NCBI GenBank assembly: GCA_963820995.1
Contig: CAWGCL010000002.1
Span: 186,001-250,000, forward strand
Origin: JAGTVG01 sp963820995
GTDB lineage: Bacteria; Bacteroidota; Bacteroidia; Cytophagales; Cyclobacteriaceae
Direction: 5' to 3'
DNA length: 64,000 bases
Shown here: positions 21,296 through 32,400 of the stretch, piece by piece
Layout of the letters: every line of letters starts with the position of its first letter
Numbering within the stretch: position 1 is the stretch's first letter
Notes under the pieces: model-generated
Told to the model about the DNA's origin: nothing
What the model saw: the letters and a program-made list of their open reading frames with translations, nothing else
Databases searched by the model: none
Translations under genes and position numbers: made by a program

Positions 21296-21900
21296 GTATG
21301 AGAAATCTCCTTTATTGAATTATCGAAATCGCTCGAATTTATTTCAAATTAATTTTTCACCTGGTTTTATATGTATCAACTTAAACTGAGTTAAAGCATT
21401 AGAAATATACTTTATAACCCATGCTGAAGGGCAATAAACGATCTCCTAACCTTAGTCCCTAATCCGCATAAATTACTGTGTCGAGAAACAATCATTAAAT
21501 TAATCATTCCGCTTTCCATTTATTTAATATCAGATTTATATGAAATATTGGGATTAGGAATGTCGGTTGTTGAGTTGACATGAATAGATGGAATTATTGG
21601 GCAGTCACTTAGGGAATCACTCATTATAAAACTTGTTTCGAATTTATTACACAGCATACAAATCGAGCAAAACTTCAAGATAATTTATGTGTTTAATCTG
21701 CTTAATTAAGTGATTAAGTATTTGCTGATTATGAATCTGAGATATGTCAAAAATGAGCCTGGTTCAAATAAACATTTTATGTAATGATAACAAAGCTTAA
21801 GAACGATACTTGATTTAAAACGATAGAAACTATTCCTGAGCTTTCTTTGTTGATATTATTTTAATATATATATTATCCAAACAACAAATTTTCAAGAAAA
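21296..21900. other. Intergenic, no gene seen
   Basis: About 600 bases of A+T-rich DNA between the repeat lipoprotein and the CotH-like gene. It contains short A+T palindromic stretches (for example near 21700-21715, CTTAATTAAGTGATTAAG) but no credible frame, RNA gene or terminator. Confidence 0.5.
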
Positions 21901-22944
21901 ATGAGACATGTATTATGTTTTTTACTGTTTTCCATTTTTTTTAACATTGCCAATGGCCAAACATCTCATCTTTTTGAATCCGAAGAAATTTTGGAGTTGA
22001 CTTTGCAATACGATTTAAAGTCTGTTTCCAAGGATCGAGGTGAAGATCCTCAATATCATCAAGCAACCATCCATTATAAGACCAATCAAGATACTTTCGA
22101 TATCCCAATAAAGGTAAGGACTCGAGGGCATTTCCGTAAGATGAGCACGAATTGTAAGTATCCCCCTCTATATCTAAACTTTGCAAAATCATCCACACCG
22201 GAAAATTCAATATTTCGCGGACAAGATAAGATAAAGTTGGTAACTCCTTGCCGGGGAGATCAAATTGTCATCCATGAATATTTGGTTTACAAATTGTACA
22301 ACCTTGTTACCTCAAAGAGTTTTAAAGCCAGACTGGTCAAGGTAATTTATCATGATAAAGTGAAAAATAAAAGCACAGATCCCTACTTTGGAATCTTACT
22401 GGAAGATGAAGATCAGATGGCAAAACGAAATAAGTCATTTACTGTTGAAATCAAAAATTTAATGCCGCAAAAGACAATAATGGCGGATTTCTTAAATATG
22501 GCCGTTTTCCAATATATGATCGGGAACACTGATTGGTCTGTACAGTATCAGCAAAATGTAGTGCTGATCACTGATGATTCCACTCAGGCACCTTCAACTG
22601 TACCTTATGATTTCGATCACGCAGGAATTGTCAGGGCGCCATATGCTAATCCTGCACCGGAACTTAAATTGCATTCGACACTACAAAGGAGATATAGGGG
22701 ATACTGCATATTAGAAATTGATCAATATAATAGGGTATTTAATACTTTCAATCAATTAAAGGATGAATTCTATGCAGTCTATATCGATAATCCATTATTA
22801 AGCAAGAACTATATTAATCAGACCATTAAATTTCTTGATGAGTTCTATGAGACAATAAATGATCCAAAAAAGATTAATCAAGATTTTAGTTACCCCTGCG
22901 ATCCATCAGGAACTGCGAATATAGTGATTAAGGGTTTAAATTAA
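21901..22944 (+). CDS. Exported protein with CotH-like (atypical kinase) features
   Basis: 347 residues with a signal peptide (RHVLCFLLFSIFFNIANGQ). The mature part has IPIKVRTRGHFRKMST early, IHEYLVYKLYNLVT and a lysine-bearing strand in the middle (ARLVKVIYHDK). A motif cluster FQYMIGNTDWSVQ ... VPYDFDHAGIV follows near residues 200-240. The pattern of an N-x-D loop followed by P-Y-D-F-D resembles the catalytic and metal-binding segments of CotH and HipA/FAM20-type atypical kinases. This is a distant resemblance judged by eye. If right, the protein may phosphorylate secreted proteins or glycans. The frame is intact, with no operon partner. Confidence 0.55.
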   Translation: MRHVLCFLLFSIFFNIANGQTSHLFESEEILELTLQYDLKSVSKDRGEDPQYHQATIHYKTNQDTFDIPIKVRTRGHFRKMSTNCKYPPLYLNFAKSSTPENSIFRGQDKIKLVTPCRGDQIVIHEYLVYKLYNLVTSKSFKARLVKVIYHDKVKNKSTDPYFGILLEDEDQMAKRNKSFTVEIKNLMPQKTIMADFLNMAVFQYMIGNTDWSVQYQQNVVLITDDSTQAPSTVPYDFDHAGIVRAPYANPAPELKLHSTLQRRYRGYCILEIDQYNRVFNTFNQLKDEFYAVYIDNPLLSKNYINQTIKFLDEFYETINDPKKINQDFSYPCDPSGTANIVIKGLN

Positions 22945-23127
22945 GATTGATCAAATCCAGGTTCAAAATCACCTATTAGAGAGATATTATTGAAATAAAA
23001 TTAAATGACAAATGGATTGACTTAAAATCAGATGAATAAATAAAGTATGTATTAGCCTTTATCCCAAATCAATCCAGATTACTTTGAAAGGAAACACGAA
23101 CATTCAGAATCAGAAAGAAGGGAAAGC

Positions 23128-23580
23128 ATGAAGGATAATCAGAAATCTGACATATCTGGCGTCTTCACTAATTTAGTGAAGTTTATGAAACCATCAGAAA
23201 TAAAATCTGAAGATGACAAATACTTTGAATTCTCATTTGGAAATCTCACTCTTAAACAAATAGATTCACAAAAGGATATTTCTTGGAATTATATATCATA
23301 TTCTTTTAAAAAGAAATTCGATTTTGATAGATTGATTGAAATATGTAAAGATGAAGATTATTTAGTTTCTAACTCCAATCCAATTTCAAAAGAATTATCA
23401 ATAAATATGAAGGAAGAAGACGAGGTTAGTCTCACCTTAAATTTTAAAAATGATAATTATTATGAAGAAATGAGATTTGCTCAGGGGCATTATTTAGACG
23501 ATGAATTTTTTGATAAGATCCCAACAGATGATTGGATCAAAATATTTACACCTGCATTATGCATGGAAAAAGAAAAATGA
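23128..23580 (+). CDS. Hypothetical protein
   Basis: 150-residue soluble, acidic protein without a signal peptide or membrane segment. It alternates short strands and loops (KYFEFSFGNLTLKQID, EDEVSLTLNFKNDNYYEEM) and ends in a lysine-glutamate tail. The start ATG 23128 is preceded by GAAAGAAGGGAAAGC, an acceptable purine-rich ribosome site for this group. I do not recognise a family. It stands alone upstream of the tRNA-Leu gene, which reads the other way. Confidence 0.5.
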   Translation: MKDNQKSDISGVFTNLVKFMKPSEIKSEDDKYFEFSFGNLTLKQIDSQKDISWNYISYSFKKKFDFDRLIEICKDEDYLVSNSNPISKELSINMKEEDEVSLTLNFKNDNYYEEMRFAQGHYLDDEFFDKIPTDDWIKIFTPALCMEKEK

Positions 23581-23719
23581 GGTTGAATATAAAGATAATA
23601 GTTCTGGGGCATAGTAAAGAATTCAATTCGTTAGGAATAACAGATTTAATCACATATTAAAATCATCCATCCAATTGTCTTTTCATCTCTTCTTATTCCA
23701 TACTCCCCTCCACACCAAA

Positions 23720-23754
23720 CAAAAAATCCCTGCAACAAGCACTGCTACAGGGAT
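23720..23754 (-). terminator. Terminator of tRNA-Leu
   Basis: On the minus strand ATCCCTG and GCAGGGAT form a 7-8 bp stem followed by a T-run (TTTTTTG). It lies 18 bases after the 3' end of the tRNA-Leu gene. Confidence 0.75.
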
Positions 23755-23772
23755 CTAAGTTTGGGTTTTCGT

Positions 23773-23856
23773 ACCCGGAGTGGGACTTGAACCCACACGG
23801 CCTTAACGGCCACAGGATTTTAAGTCCTGCGTGTCTACCAATTCCACCATCCGGGC
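23773..23856 (-). tRNA. tRNA-Leu (anticodon TAA)
   Basis: 84-nt class II tRNA. The acceptor arms GCCCGGA and TCCGGGT pair (one G-U). The anticodon stem CAGGA / TCCTG encloses CTTAAAA with anticodon TAA. A long variable arm (GGCCGTTAAGGCC) and GGTTCAAGTCC T-loop are present. It decodes UUA (and UUG by wobble). Confidence 0.95.
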
Positions 23857-23911
23857 AGAATATATTAATTGATTTAGAATTAAAGGTTATTCAATAAAAT
23901 TCTGAAAGTCA

Positions 23912-23981
23912 TTCCAGGATCTTGTGCTGTTCTTCTACTTGTCCAATAACCAGATCTACCAATTCTAACCAAATCCGGGCA
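23912..23981 (-). pseudogene. Decayed partial copy of tRNA-Leu 5' part and leader
   Basis: The stretch TCTACCAATTC-TAACCAAA-TCCGGGC at about 23956-23980, and the following A+T-rich leader (ATATAT..TTATTGATTT), repeat with small changes the 5' end and leader of the intact tRNA-Leu at 23835-23875. A weaker match to the anticodon arm (CAGGATCTTG..) extends it leftwards. The acceptor partner strand and T-arm are missing, so it cannot fold as a tRNA. Confidence 0.4.
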
Positions 23982-24217
23982 AGATATATATTTATTGATT
24001 TTTGAAAGAGTGATTTGATGATTAAGTGATTTAAGTTTTTAATTGCATACTTACAGTCTTTCTCGCCTTTGAAAAGATTTTTATAAACTCCGTTGATCTT
24101 TCCAATAAGTTTTTGACTTTAAATCATAAGAATCCATTTGTAAAAGAACTATAGCAGGTTGATCAAATAATTAACAATCAATCATTCACTCAATCAATCA
24201 TTCATCAATAAAAAAGA

Positions 24218-24289
<72 letters not shown>

Positions 24290-24480
24290 TTTTTCCGCCA
24301 TTTTCCAAACGGACTGCAAATTTATATTACAACTTTGAATATACAATAAGATTTGTCCAAATTTTTTAAAAACAGTCATTTTAAATGCACCCAAAGAAGG
24401 ATTTATTCCCTAATTACCAAGCGTTTGAAAAATACTATTTATCTTTAGCAACTTTTTTAAATGAACAAAATTCGAGAGTG

Positions 24481-25865
24481 ATGAGTAATTCAAATAATAC
24501 TTTTAAAGATTATATCGATTCAAATAAACAAAGATTTCTGGACGAACTTTTTGATTTGATCAGAATACCCTCTATCAGCGCTGATAGCCAGTATAAAGAG
24601 GATGTCAGAAAGGCAGCAGAATTCCTCAAAGAACAAGATTCTGATGCCGGGGCTGACAAGGCGGAAGTTTATGAAACTGCCGGTCATCCGATTGTCTTTG
24701 GAGAAAAGATCGTGGATGTTTCCTTACCTACTATTTTGGTTTATGGTCACTATGATGTACAGCCTGCCGATCCGGTAGAACTTTGGGAAACGCCTCCTTT
24801 CGAACCTACGATCAGGAATGAAAAGATCTATGCAAGAGGTTCCTGTGATGATAAAGGCCAGGCATATATGCACGTGAAAGCATTTGAAACCATGATGCAG
24901 ACTTCCACCCTTGAATGTAATGTGAAATTCATACTTGAAGGAGAGGAGGAAATAGGCTCCAATAACCTTGAAGTTTTTATTAAGGAATACAAGGATATGC
25001 TAGCCGCTGATGTAGTACTTGATTTCTGATACTGACATTCTATCGAACGACACTCCATCCATAACAACAGGACTAAGGGGACTAAGCTATATGGAAGTAG
25101 AAGTTGTCGGCCCGAACCGTGACTTGCATTCCGGTATGTATGGAGGCGCTGTGGCCAATCCCCTGAATATACTCTGTGAAATGATCGCCTCCCTGAAGGA
25201 TGAAAACAACAGGATCACTATTCCCGGTTTTTATGATAAAGTAGTGGAATACTCCAATGAAAAAAGAGCAGAGTTTGGTAAAGCACCATTTAGCCTTGAA
25301 AAATATAAAAAGGCACTTGATATACCGCGAAGTTGATGGTGAAAAAGGATATTCTACCATCGAGCGAGTGGGTATTCGTCCAAGCCTTGATGTGAACGGT
25401 ATCTGGGGTGGCTATATGGGAGAAGGTGCAAAAACCGTATTGCCATCAAAAGCCAATGCTAAAATATCCATGCGATTGGTTCCAAATCAAAGTAGCGATG
25501 AAATCACTGAATTGTTTACCAAACATTTTGAATCTATAGCTCCTGATACAGTAAAAGTGAAAGTCTCACCTCATCATGGAGGAGAAGCGGCTGTAACACC
25601 TATCGATTCAATTGCTTATAAAGCAGCCAGCGAAGCATTCCATGAAGGCTGGGGTAAATATCCCATCCCAACTATGGAAGGTGGAAGTATTCCGATAGTT
25701 TCTCTCTTTGACAAGATACTGGGACTCAATACGATATTATTTGGCTTCGGTTTGAAAGAGGATGCTATTCATTCCCCAAACGAATCATATGGATTGTTCA
25801 ATTTTTATAAAGGCATTGAAACCATCGTTTTGTTTTACAAACATTTTGCCAGATTGAAGAAATAA
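24481..25865 (+). CDS. M20 family dipeptidase (two frameshifts)
   Basis: Zinc dipeptidase of the M20 (carnosinase/DapE-like) family. The first frame gives YGHYDVQPAD (metal ligand H90 and D92), RGSCDDKGQ (bridging Asp) and ILEGEEEIGS (base and ligand Glu pair). It breaks at about 25021, where dropping one G gives VVLISDTDIL. The middle frame has GPNRDLHSGMYGGAV with the domain-swap histidine. It breaks near 25328, where dropping one C gives LDIPEVDGEKGY. The last frame runs to 25865 with HHGGEAAVTP and EDAIHSPNE, the final metal ligand. Joined, the protein is about 460 residues, the usual family length, with all key residues. I choose ATG 24481 because 24385 adds a tail not seen in the family. 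Confidence 0.85.
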
Positions 25866-26001
25866 AGTCGGACAGGGTACATAATGTCTTGTATAAATGA
25901 ATAGGAGATAACCTTATAAATATGCATGCGTATGGCTTAATAGTCATGCGCATTTTTATTTACTTTGCATGGCAATAGCTAATAAGAGGAAAAAAGAGAT
26001 T

Positions 26002-28174
26002 ATGAAATCAGATACTATACCAAATCGATACAATTCTTCCTGCTGTTTATATTTCTTATATCAGGCATTATCTCAAGGGACAAATCCTGGATCCGGCTAA
26101 ATGGACAACCGCTACTTCAGTAAATGAAATTGAGGTGGGCCAGGAACTGGATCTGATTTTCAATGCAGTAATCGATCAGAATTGGTATCTCTATTCTTCT
26201 GATTTTGACCCGGATCTGGGTCCAATCGTCACGGAATTTACATTTGAGCCCGATGAAAGTTATGAACTTGTTGGTGAGATCAGGCCAATTAATCCAAAAA
26301 AGAAATATGACGATCTGTGGGAAGGTGAAATACACTTATTTTGTAGGAAAAGGGACAATTCAGACAGACAGTTAAGGTCCTCACACCCGACTTTAAAGTT
26401 TCAGGCAGCTATAGCTATCAGGTTTGCTCAGATATAGATGGAAAATGCATTCCGTTCGATGAGGAATTTATTTTTGATAAGTTAATGTGTTAGGGGCAGA
26501 GCGAAAGTAAATCAGAAGAAGCTGCAGAACAACCAACCAGAGGAAACCAAAACTAAAAACAAGGAAGGAACAGATACTGAGGATATTAAATCCATACCTT
26601 CAATTGCAGCCAATCCTATAGATCTTGATAATGGAGATAATCCTTCAGAGTCGCAAGAACCTGTTTCAGTAGAAATTGATAAATCAAAATCCCTGCTATC
26701 CCAAAGAAGTTCTACCGATCCATACTCATTACTGGCATTTATGGTCATCGCATTTTTGGGCGGGTTGGCTGCACTTTTAACACCTTGCGTTTTCCCAATG
26801 ATCCCAATGACGGTGTCTTTCTTTACCGGAAGGGCTAAAACCCGAAAACAGGGAGTAAAAAATGCACTATTATATGGTTTCTCAATCATTCTGATTTACA
26901 CACTTGTCGGATCCATACTAGCTCCTTTTATGGGACCAGAGATGGCTAATGTTCTGGCCACGCACTGGATACCCAATGTGATCTTCTCACTGGTATTTCT
27001 CATCTTCGCATTATCATTCTTTGGACTATTCGAAATTACCCTGCCTAGTTCATTTGTGAATGAAATGGATAAGAAAGCAGATAAAGGTGGTCTGATTGGA
27101 ATTTTCTTCATGGCTTTTACGCTGGTTCTGGTATCCTTCTCATGTACAGGTCCTATTGTAGGCAGTATCCTGGTTGAGTCTGCTGGCGGATTGGTATTGA
27201 AACCTATACTCGGTATGCTTGGATTTTCACTGGCCTTCGCCATTCCTTTTACCTTGTTCGCTATCTTCCCGGAATGGCTGAATACCCTGCCTAAATCCGG
27301 GGGCTGGTTAAACGCAGTGAAAGTAGTTCTTGGATTTATTGAATTGGCATTTGCATTAAAATTCCTGAGTGTCGCAGATCAGGCCTATCATTGGGGATTA
27401 CTCGACAGGGAAATTTATCTGGCATTGTGGATCGTGATTTTTGCTATGCTGGGATTTTATATATTAGGAAAGATCAGGCTTCCACACGATAGCAAACAGG
27501 AAACAATTGGCGTAGGCCGACTTATGATATCCATAGTCATATTTTCCTTTGTCATTTATCTTATTCCCGGTATGTTCGGCGCACCCTTAAAGGCCCTGGC
27601 CGGATACCTGCCACCTATGTCAACACATGATTTCCCATTACTTGATGAAGTGAGGAATAATTCCGGTTCTGGTACGATGGCTTCTATTAAAGAGGAATTA
27701 TGCGATTCACCGAAATATGCTGACTTTCTGCACCTTCCTCATGGTATAAAAGGATATTTCGACTATGAACAAGCAATTCAGTGTTCTAAAGAAAAGAACA
27801 AACCTTTATTCATTGATTTTACCGGCCATGGATGTGTCAATTGCCGTGAAATGGAAGCGAGGGTTTGGTCCGATCCTGAAGTGCTGGAGATTTTGAAAAA
27901 CGACTATATAGTTGTAGCCTTATATGTAGATGACAAGACGACCCTTCCTGAAAATGCCTGGTATACATCTTCTTATGACAATAAGTTGAAAAAATCCATA
28001 GGTAAACAAAACGCGGATTTTCAGATCACCAAGTATAACAACAATGCGCAGCCTTTTTATGTACTTCTGGACAATGATGAAAATATGCTTGTATCTCCAA
28101 AAGCATATGATCTGAATATCCGGAATTTCGTTGATTTCCTGGAAGAAGGGAAGAAGAATTTCGCTTCTAGATAG
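26002..28174 (+). CDS. dsbD: Thiol:disulfide interchange protein DsbD (frameshifted 5' third)
   Basis: Inner-membrane reductant conduit that passes electrons from thioredoxin to periplasmic thiol proteins. The long clean frame begins within the gene (ATG 26741) and shows the transmembrane domain with CVFPMIPMTVSFFTGR and LVSFSCTGPIVGS (the paired redox cysteines) and eight or more helices. It ends in a periplasmic thioredoxin domain with GHGCVNCREMEARVW. Upstream pieces in several frames form the N-terminal DsbC-like domain (NWYLYSSDFDPDLGP, VCSDIDGKCIPFDEEF) and an acidic linker. At least five small indels lie between about 26075 and 26540, a local cluster. Span start 26002 is the first ATG that could lead a signal sequence and is uncertain. 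Confidence 0.85.
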
Positions 28175-28385
28175 ACAAAACCTACATCTATCAACGAATA
28201 ACTCGTCTTAAAACTTTTTTTTCAGTTTCAAAGGATCGATCTGACTATGATGTGATCTATCAATTTCAACCTTACGATCTAAGCTAAATAAGTGGCCTTA
28301 TCTTTTGAATACAATCTGTAATTTCAGAGCATATTGAAAATATTTCCAGGAACTACTAATTAAAACTGATTTGATCAGTAGCTCC

Positions 28386-30924
28386 CTATGGCATGAATAT
28401 GGCATTGCTGAACATCAGTTTTCCATTCTCCCAGAAAGATCTGAATAAAGGATTGTCCACAAAATACACAACCTCACCTGCTCCCTTGTCTTCCATACCA
28501 ACAATCAGAGCCTTATAGGTTTTAGCCTGACTATTGCTACCGGAGAATCCACTTACCTTATCTTGTGAGCCAGAAATCATAGCCACATTCCAGCCATTAT
28601 CCAATACCGAATACCTGTTATCTACTGTTTTCAATGTGAAGTAATATTCAGGGTAGCCGAAACCGATTGGATGGCTATTGTCGAGCGTTGTTTTATATAT
28701 GCCGCCATATACTTTGTTCTTTATATACATGCGTTCATCTTCTGCATATTTTCGCAGATAATCTGGATCCTCCTGAAGCTTTTGTAATTCCTCCTTTTCT
28801 TCATCGTCCAGATACGGCTTTAGATTAAACTGGTCCTTGTCAGCGAAGTATCTCAATGCCCTTCCTATGACAACCAGTCGGCCGCCATTAGACACCCAGC
28901 TATTCAGTTTTTTCAACTGATCCTCATTCAAAAGATCACCATAAAATCCCTCAGGAATGATAATCACATCCAGGTCATTCAGGTCAAGCCCACTGAAATA
29001 ACTGGTATTTAAGCGAATCAGAGGATACTGTAAATCCTGCTCAAACAAATGCCATATTTCTCCAACATTATTTGACCAAACATTCTCTCCATACAATACA
29101 CCTACTTTCAATTGATTATCCAAAAGTTTAAGCTTTGAAGAACCCAGATCAGGACCATCATCAGAAAAACCGGAGTTTAATGGCATTACATCCAATTCAG
29201 ACTTCTCAGATAATTTTGTCATAACTTCCAGGATATTACCCTTAAAATTTCTGTTATCCCCCATTAAAACAAAAAAGCTTCCTGCTGGAAAATTCATGTC
29301 CCCGGTGGTAAGTGGAGCATAATTCGTTCTTACATTCAGGCCACGTTGTAGCAATACCGACAAGGCCCTGATATCCAATACTGCATTCCGTGTAAATGCA
29401 AAACCATATGGTTCTCCATCAACATTTAAATCTGAACGAGGTTGACTAATGAATCCTTCTTTATCAATATTAATCGTTTGATCGGTAGCATAGGTTTCAA
29501 GTCCAAATGCATACGGAATGGACCAGGAGGTAATATCATAAGTCATCGAATCAACCAATGTTGAAACGGGCTCAAACAATACCCTGAGCAGAGTTGATTT
29601 TGTCTGCTGAACGGGAATTACAAGATCGGATGGTTCAATTGTGACAGGTACGTTGCGATTCAATTGATAATCAAATCCTTTGGTCGATTTTACATTATTC
29701 AACTGCCCATATTTGATCCGGTGATGATCAAGTAATTCAATCAATTTCCGGATCTTCTTATTCCCATTCTGATTTTTAACAACAAATGTATTGAAGCCAT
29801 TTGCTACTGGTTTGTGGGCATTCCTGAAAAACTCAATATAGTTCTTTTCAAGATCATCAGCATTTTCAGAGGAAACTTCAATAGTTGACATACTGGTTGT
29901 AAAATGATGCGTTAACCTGTCAAGCAAGGTCAAAGTATCACCCGTTTCAGTCTTTATTCCCAATCCGGCCCTTCCACTTCCGGCTTGTTCGTAGGTCATT
30001 CCAATAGCACCATTAAAGGTTGGATAGGTATCCCCGTATCCGGGATAGAAAAGATCAAATCGTTCTTTTGTAAAATACAGCCAGTTGCTCTCATCAAAAT
30101 ACTTTGCGTGATTCTTGCCTATTTCAATTTGAAACTCTTTTTGCCATTCTGTAATCAAGGAATGATATGGCTGGGCTGCAGGGGCGAAATAATAAGGACT
30201 GTTATATGACTGTTCGTGAAAATCTACATGTATTTGTGGTAACCATTCATTATATAATATGATACGTTTCTTCGATTCTACCTGACTCAACCAGGCCCAA
30301 TCCCTGTTTAAGTCGAACAGATAATGATTCGATCTTGCTCCCGGCCATGCCTGGATGTGCGACGTTCCAATAGGGTTCGTTAGCAACATGCTGGATTTAT
30401 TCTCATTATACCAATGGACATATCTGTCCCTTCCATCCGGATTGACGCAAGGATCGATGATCACCACCGTATTCTTAAGCCACCGGTTAACCTTTTCATC
30501 CCCACTGAGGAGTTTGTAAACTGTGGCCATAGCGGCTTCCGTTGAACTCGCTTCATCTCCGTGAACATTATAACTTAACCATACAATTATCTTTCCATCT
30601 TTTTCAGGTTCTTCAGGCATTTCCCCCGCCTTACGAAGATTATTTATGCGGATATTTTCAAGGTTCTTGATGTTTTCTTCTGAGGAAATAAACAGTACAT
30701 TCAATGATCTTGCTTCATAAGTTTCCCCATAGGTTTTGAATATGGCCTTTGAAGTCTGGCTGGATATTTCCTCCAAATATCCTGTTACTTTATAATGTGG
30801 TGTAAAGGCATCGCCTAATTTATATCCCAGGTATTCTTCAGGCGAAGTTATTTGGGTTTGAGACCAGGATTTCAGATTCAAAAAAAAGACTAACAATCAG
30901 AGTTAAAACAATGTACTTTTTCAT
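28386..30924 (-). CDS. M14 family zinc carboxypeptidase (frameshift in signal peptide)
   Basis: Secreted metallocarboxypeptidase. In the long frame (TTG start at 30896, 836 codons) the zinc motif H-x-x-E is NVHGDEAS (H112, E115), the third ligand is in IHVDFHEQS (H223), and GMTYEQAGSG probably carries the catalytic Glu. The C-terminal half includes a glutamine-amidotransferase-like region (LDVIIIPEGFYGDLL), common in large Bacteroidota M14 proteins. A true start lies at ATG 30924 (MKKYIVLTLIVSLF). Reading from it, an eight-T run at 30880-30887 shifts the frame, and seven T would give a proper signal peptide ending SWSQ. No same-strand partner is close. Confidence 0.85.
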
Positions 30925-31507
30925 TTTGAAATTTTCTATTTTTTTATAACAGCTATCTTCAATCCATCGATTGAAGAAAATTGGTGATTTTCAATTGCCG
31001 ATTTTATAATTAACAAATATAACCGGATGTATGGTTATAAGGTATAATTGATACATAAAACCAGACCACCGGGATGTTTAATCGAAAATTTTTAGCGCTT
31101 TTAGTAGATCCATATAAAAATAAATGATCCTCAAGTAAGTATTAATGTACGATCAATAATAAGAGGGGTAACTTCTATTAAGAATCTGATCTGGTAATTG
31201 AACAGGGATCAAAACAACAATTTTGATTAAGAATTGGATCATCTGATTTTTTCCTGGACTCAACCAGAAATTTTGATTGGGAAGCGGATTTCAAATTTGA
31301 TCAGAAATTCAGTTGGTAATTTTGAATGGAATCGGTTTATTAAGTATCGAGAAAATTTAATCAAGGATAGGTCGCGTAACTTAATCAGATGTGATCACAA
31401 CAATCGAATCAGGTATCTTGGGTTGCATATTGTCAGGAGTATTTGCATTTCAAACGTACCAGGAAATGAAAAGCTAATTAATAATGAATATAATTTCAGT
31501 GAATTAA
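30925..31507. other. Intergenic with loose AATTTTGATT repeats
   Basis: Gap upstream of the M14 gene. Variants of AATTTTGATT occur near 31220, 31270, 31294 and 31319 at uneven spacing. A plus-strand frame of 122 codons (31234-31602) runs into the antisense of the histidine kinase gene and has no family character, so I do not call it a gene. Confidence 0.4.
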
Positions 31508-32278
31508 TTATGCAGGCAAAAAAATCCGCACCCTCAATCCCCCATTATCCGAAATATTGCCGATCTCAATTTTGCCGTCAATCAATTCCACGAAGCTTTT
31601 AGCAAGGTACATGCCAAGACCTGTGGTTGATTCGCCCATGGTAGGTATAGTGCTTAGCTTGGTATACTTTTCAAAAATCAAGGGTAATTCTTCATCAGAA
31701 ATACCAGGACCCCCATCTTCATAAATGATAACAACTTCCTCACCCCTCTGCTCCAGTTTGATCCTGACTTCAGTGCCATCCTCAGGGTATTTTATGGCAT
31801 TCGAGAGCACACATGATAGAATCTTTTCCAGCACATAAGAATCTGTCTGAATATCTGGGTCCAGGCTACCCTTTTCGAAACTGATCTTTATTGATTTTAG
31901 TCCCGCAAGTTTGCTAAAACTTTGACTAACTTTTTCTATTATTGGAATTAACCTGACATCTTCTTTTACAATTGTAATTTTATCCTCGTCAAGAGATCTT
32001 ATATCATGCAAATTTTTTACCATCTCCATGCCATTTGCAAGGGAATGATACATACGATCAAAATAATGCCTTTGACCGGGATTTATTTCGTCTCCATTTT
32101 CAAGATCCAGTAGCTGCATCATGGCAAACAACTGGGTAAATGGAGCCCTGATGTCATGAGATATTATTTTTAGAAGACTTTGATTTTCCTTTTGAAGTTT
32201 CTCAATTATTTTCTGCTTTTCAGCTAAAATAAGGTCTATATCTCTATATGAAGCGCTGTTTTCCATCATCAACCACAC
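31508..32278 (-). CDS. Soluble sensor histidine kinase
   Basis: 256 residues (more likely start at the fifth codon, MENSASYRD). After a short coiled coil (LAEKQKIIEKLQKENQ) comes a HisKA dimerisation helix with the phospho-acceptor in KIISHDIRAPF (H41). The HATPase domain has the N box VLSNAIKYPED (N160), G1 EDGGPGISD, and G2 ESTTGLGMYLAK. There is no transmembrane segment and no PAS domain, so the signal is cytoplasmic or delivered by a partner. No response regulator is adjacent, so it is an orphan kinase. It is divergent from the marR gene. Confidence 0.88.
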   Translation of the reverse strand: MWLMMENSASYRDIDLILAEKQKIIEKLQKENQSLLKIISHDIRAPFTQLFAMMQLLDLENGDEINPGQRHYFDRMYHSLANGMEMVKNLHDIRSLDEDKITIVKEDVRLIPIIEKVSQSFSKLAGLKSIKISFEKGSLDPDIQTDSYVLEKILSCVLSNAIKYPEDGTEVRIKLEQRGEEVVIIYEDGGPGISDEELPLIFEKYTKLSTIPTMGESTTGLGMYLAKSFVELIDGKIEIGNISDNGGLRVRIFLPA

Positions 32279-32379
32279 CTTTGATTACAATATTAAGTAT
32301 ATAAAAATAGTCATTTGTAAAGTATTGATCTAAAGAAAACAAAAATTTAAAATTTATTATGCATGCATACTATTTTTTC

Positions 32380-32397
32380 GTATATTAGAATATATAC
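32380..32397. promoter_or_regulatory. Palindrome before marR, candidate operator
   Basis: GTATAT-TAGAAT-ATATAC, an 18-base inverted repeat ending three bases before the marR start codon. A second palindrome, ATGCATGCAT, lies at 32359-32368. MarR-family regulators commonly bind 16-20 bp palindromes in their own promoters, so either could be an autoregulatory site. Confidence 0.35.
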
Positions 32398-32400
32398 ATT

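Noticed and set aside
30925..31507. AATTTTGATT-like repeats as a CRISPR or iteron array
   Set aside because: Copies are short, degenerate and unevenly spaced (about 50, 23 and 26 bases); no fixed repeat-spacer pattern.
31234..31602. 122-codon plus-strand frame before and into the histidine kinase gene
   Set aside because: Its 3' part is antisense to the well supported kinase gene; no ribosome site and no recognisable domain.
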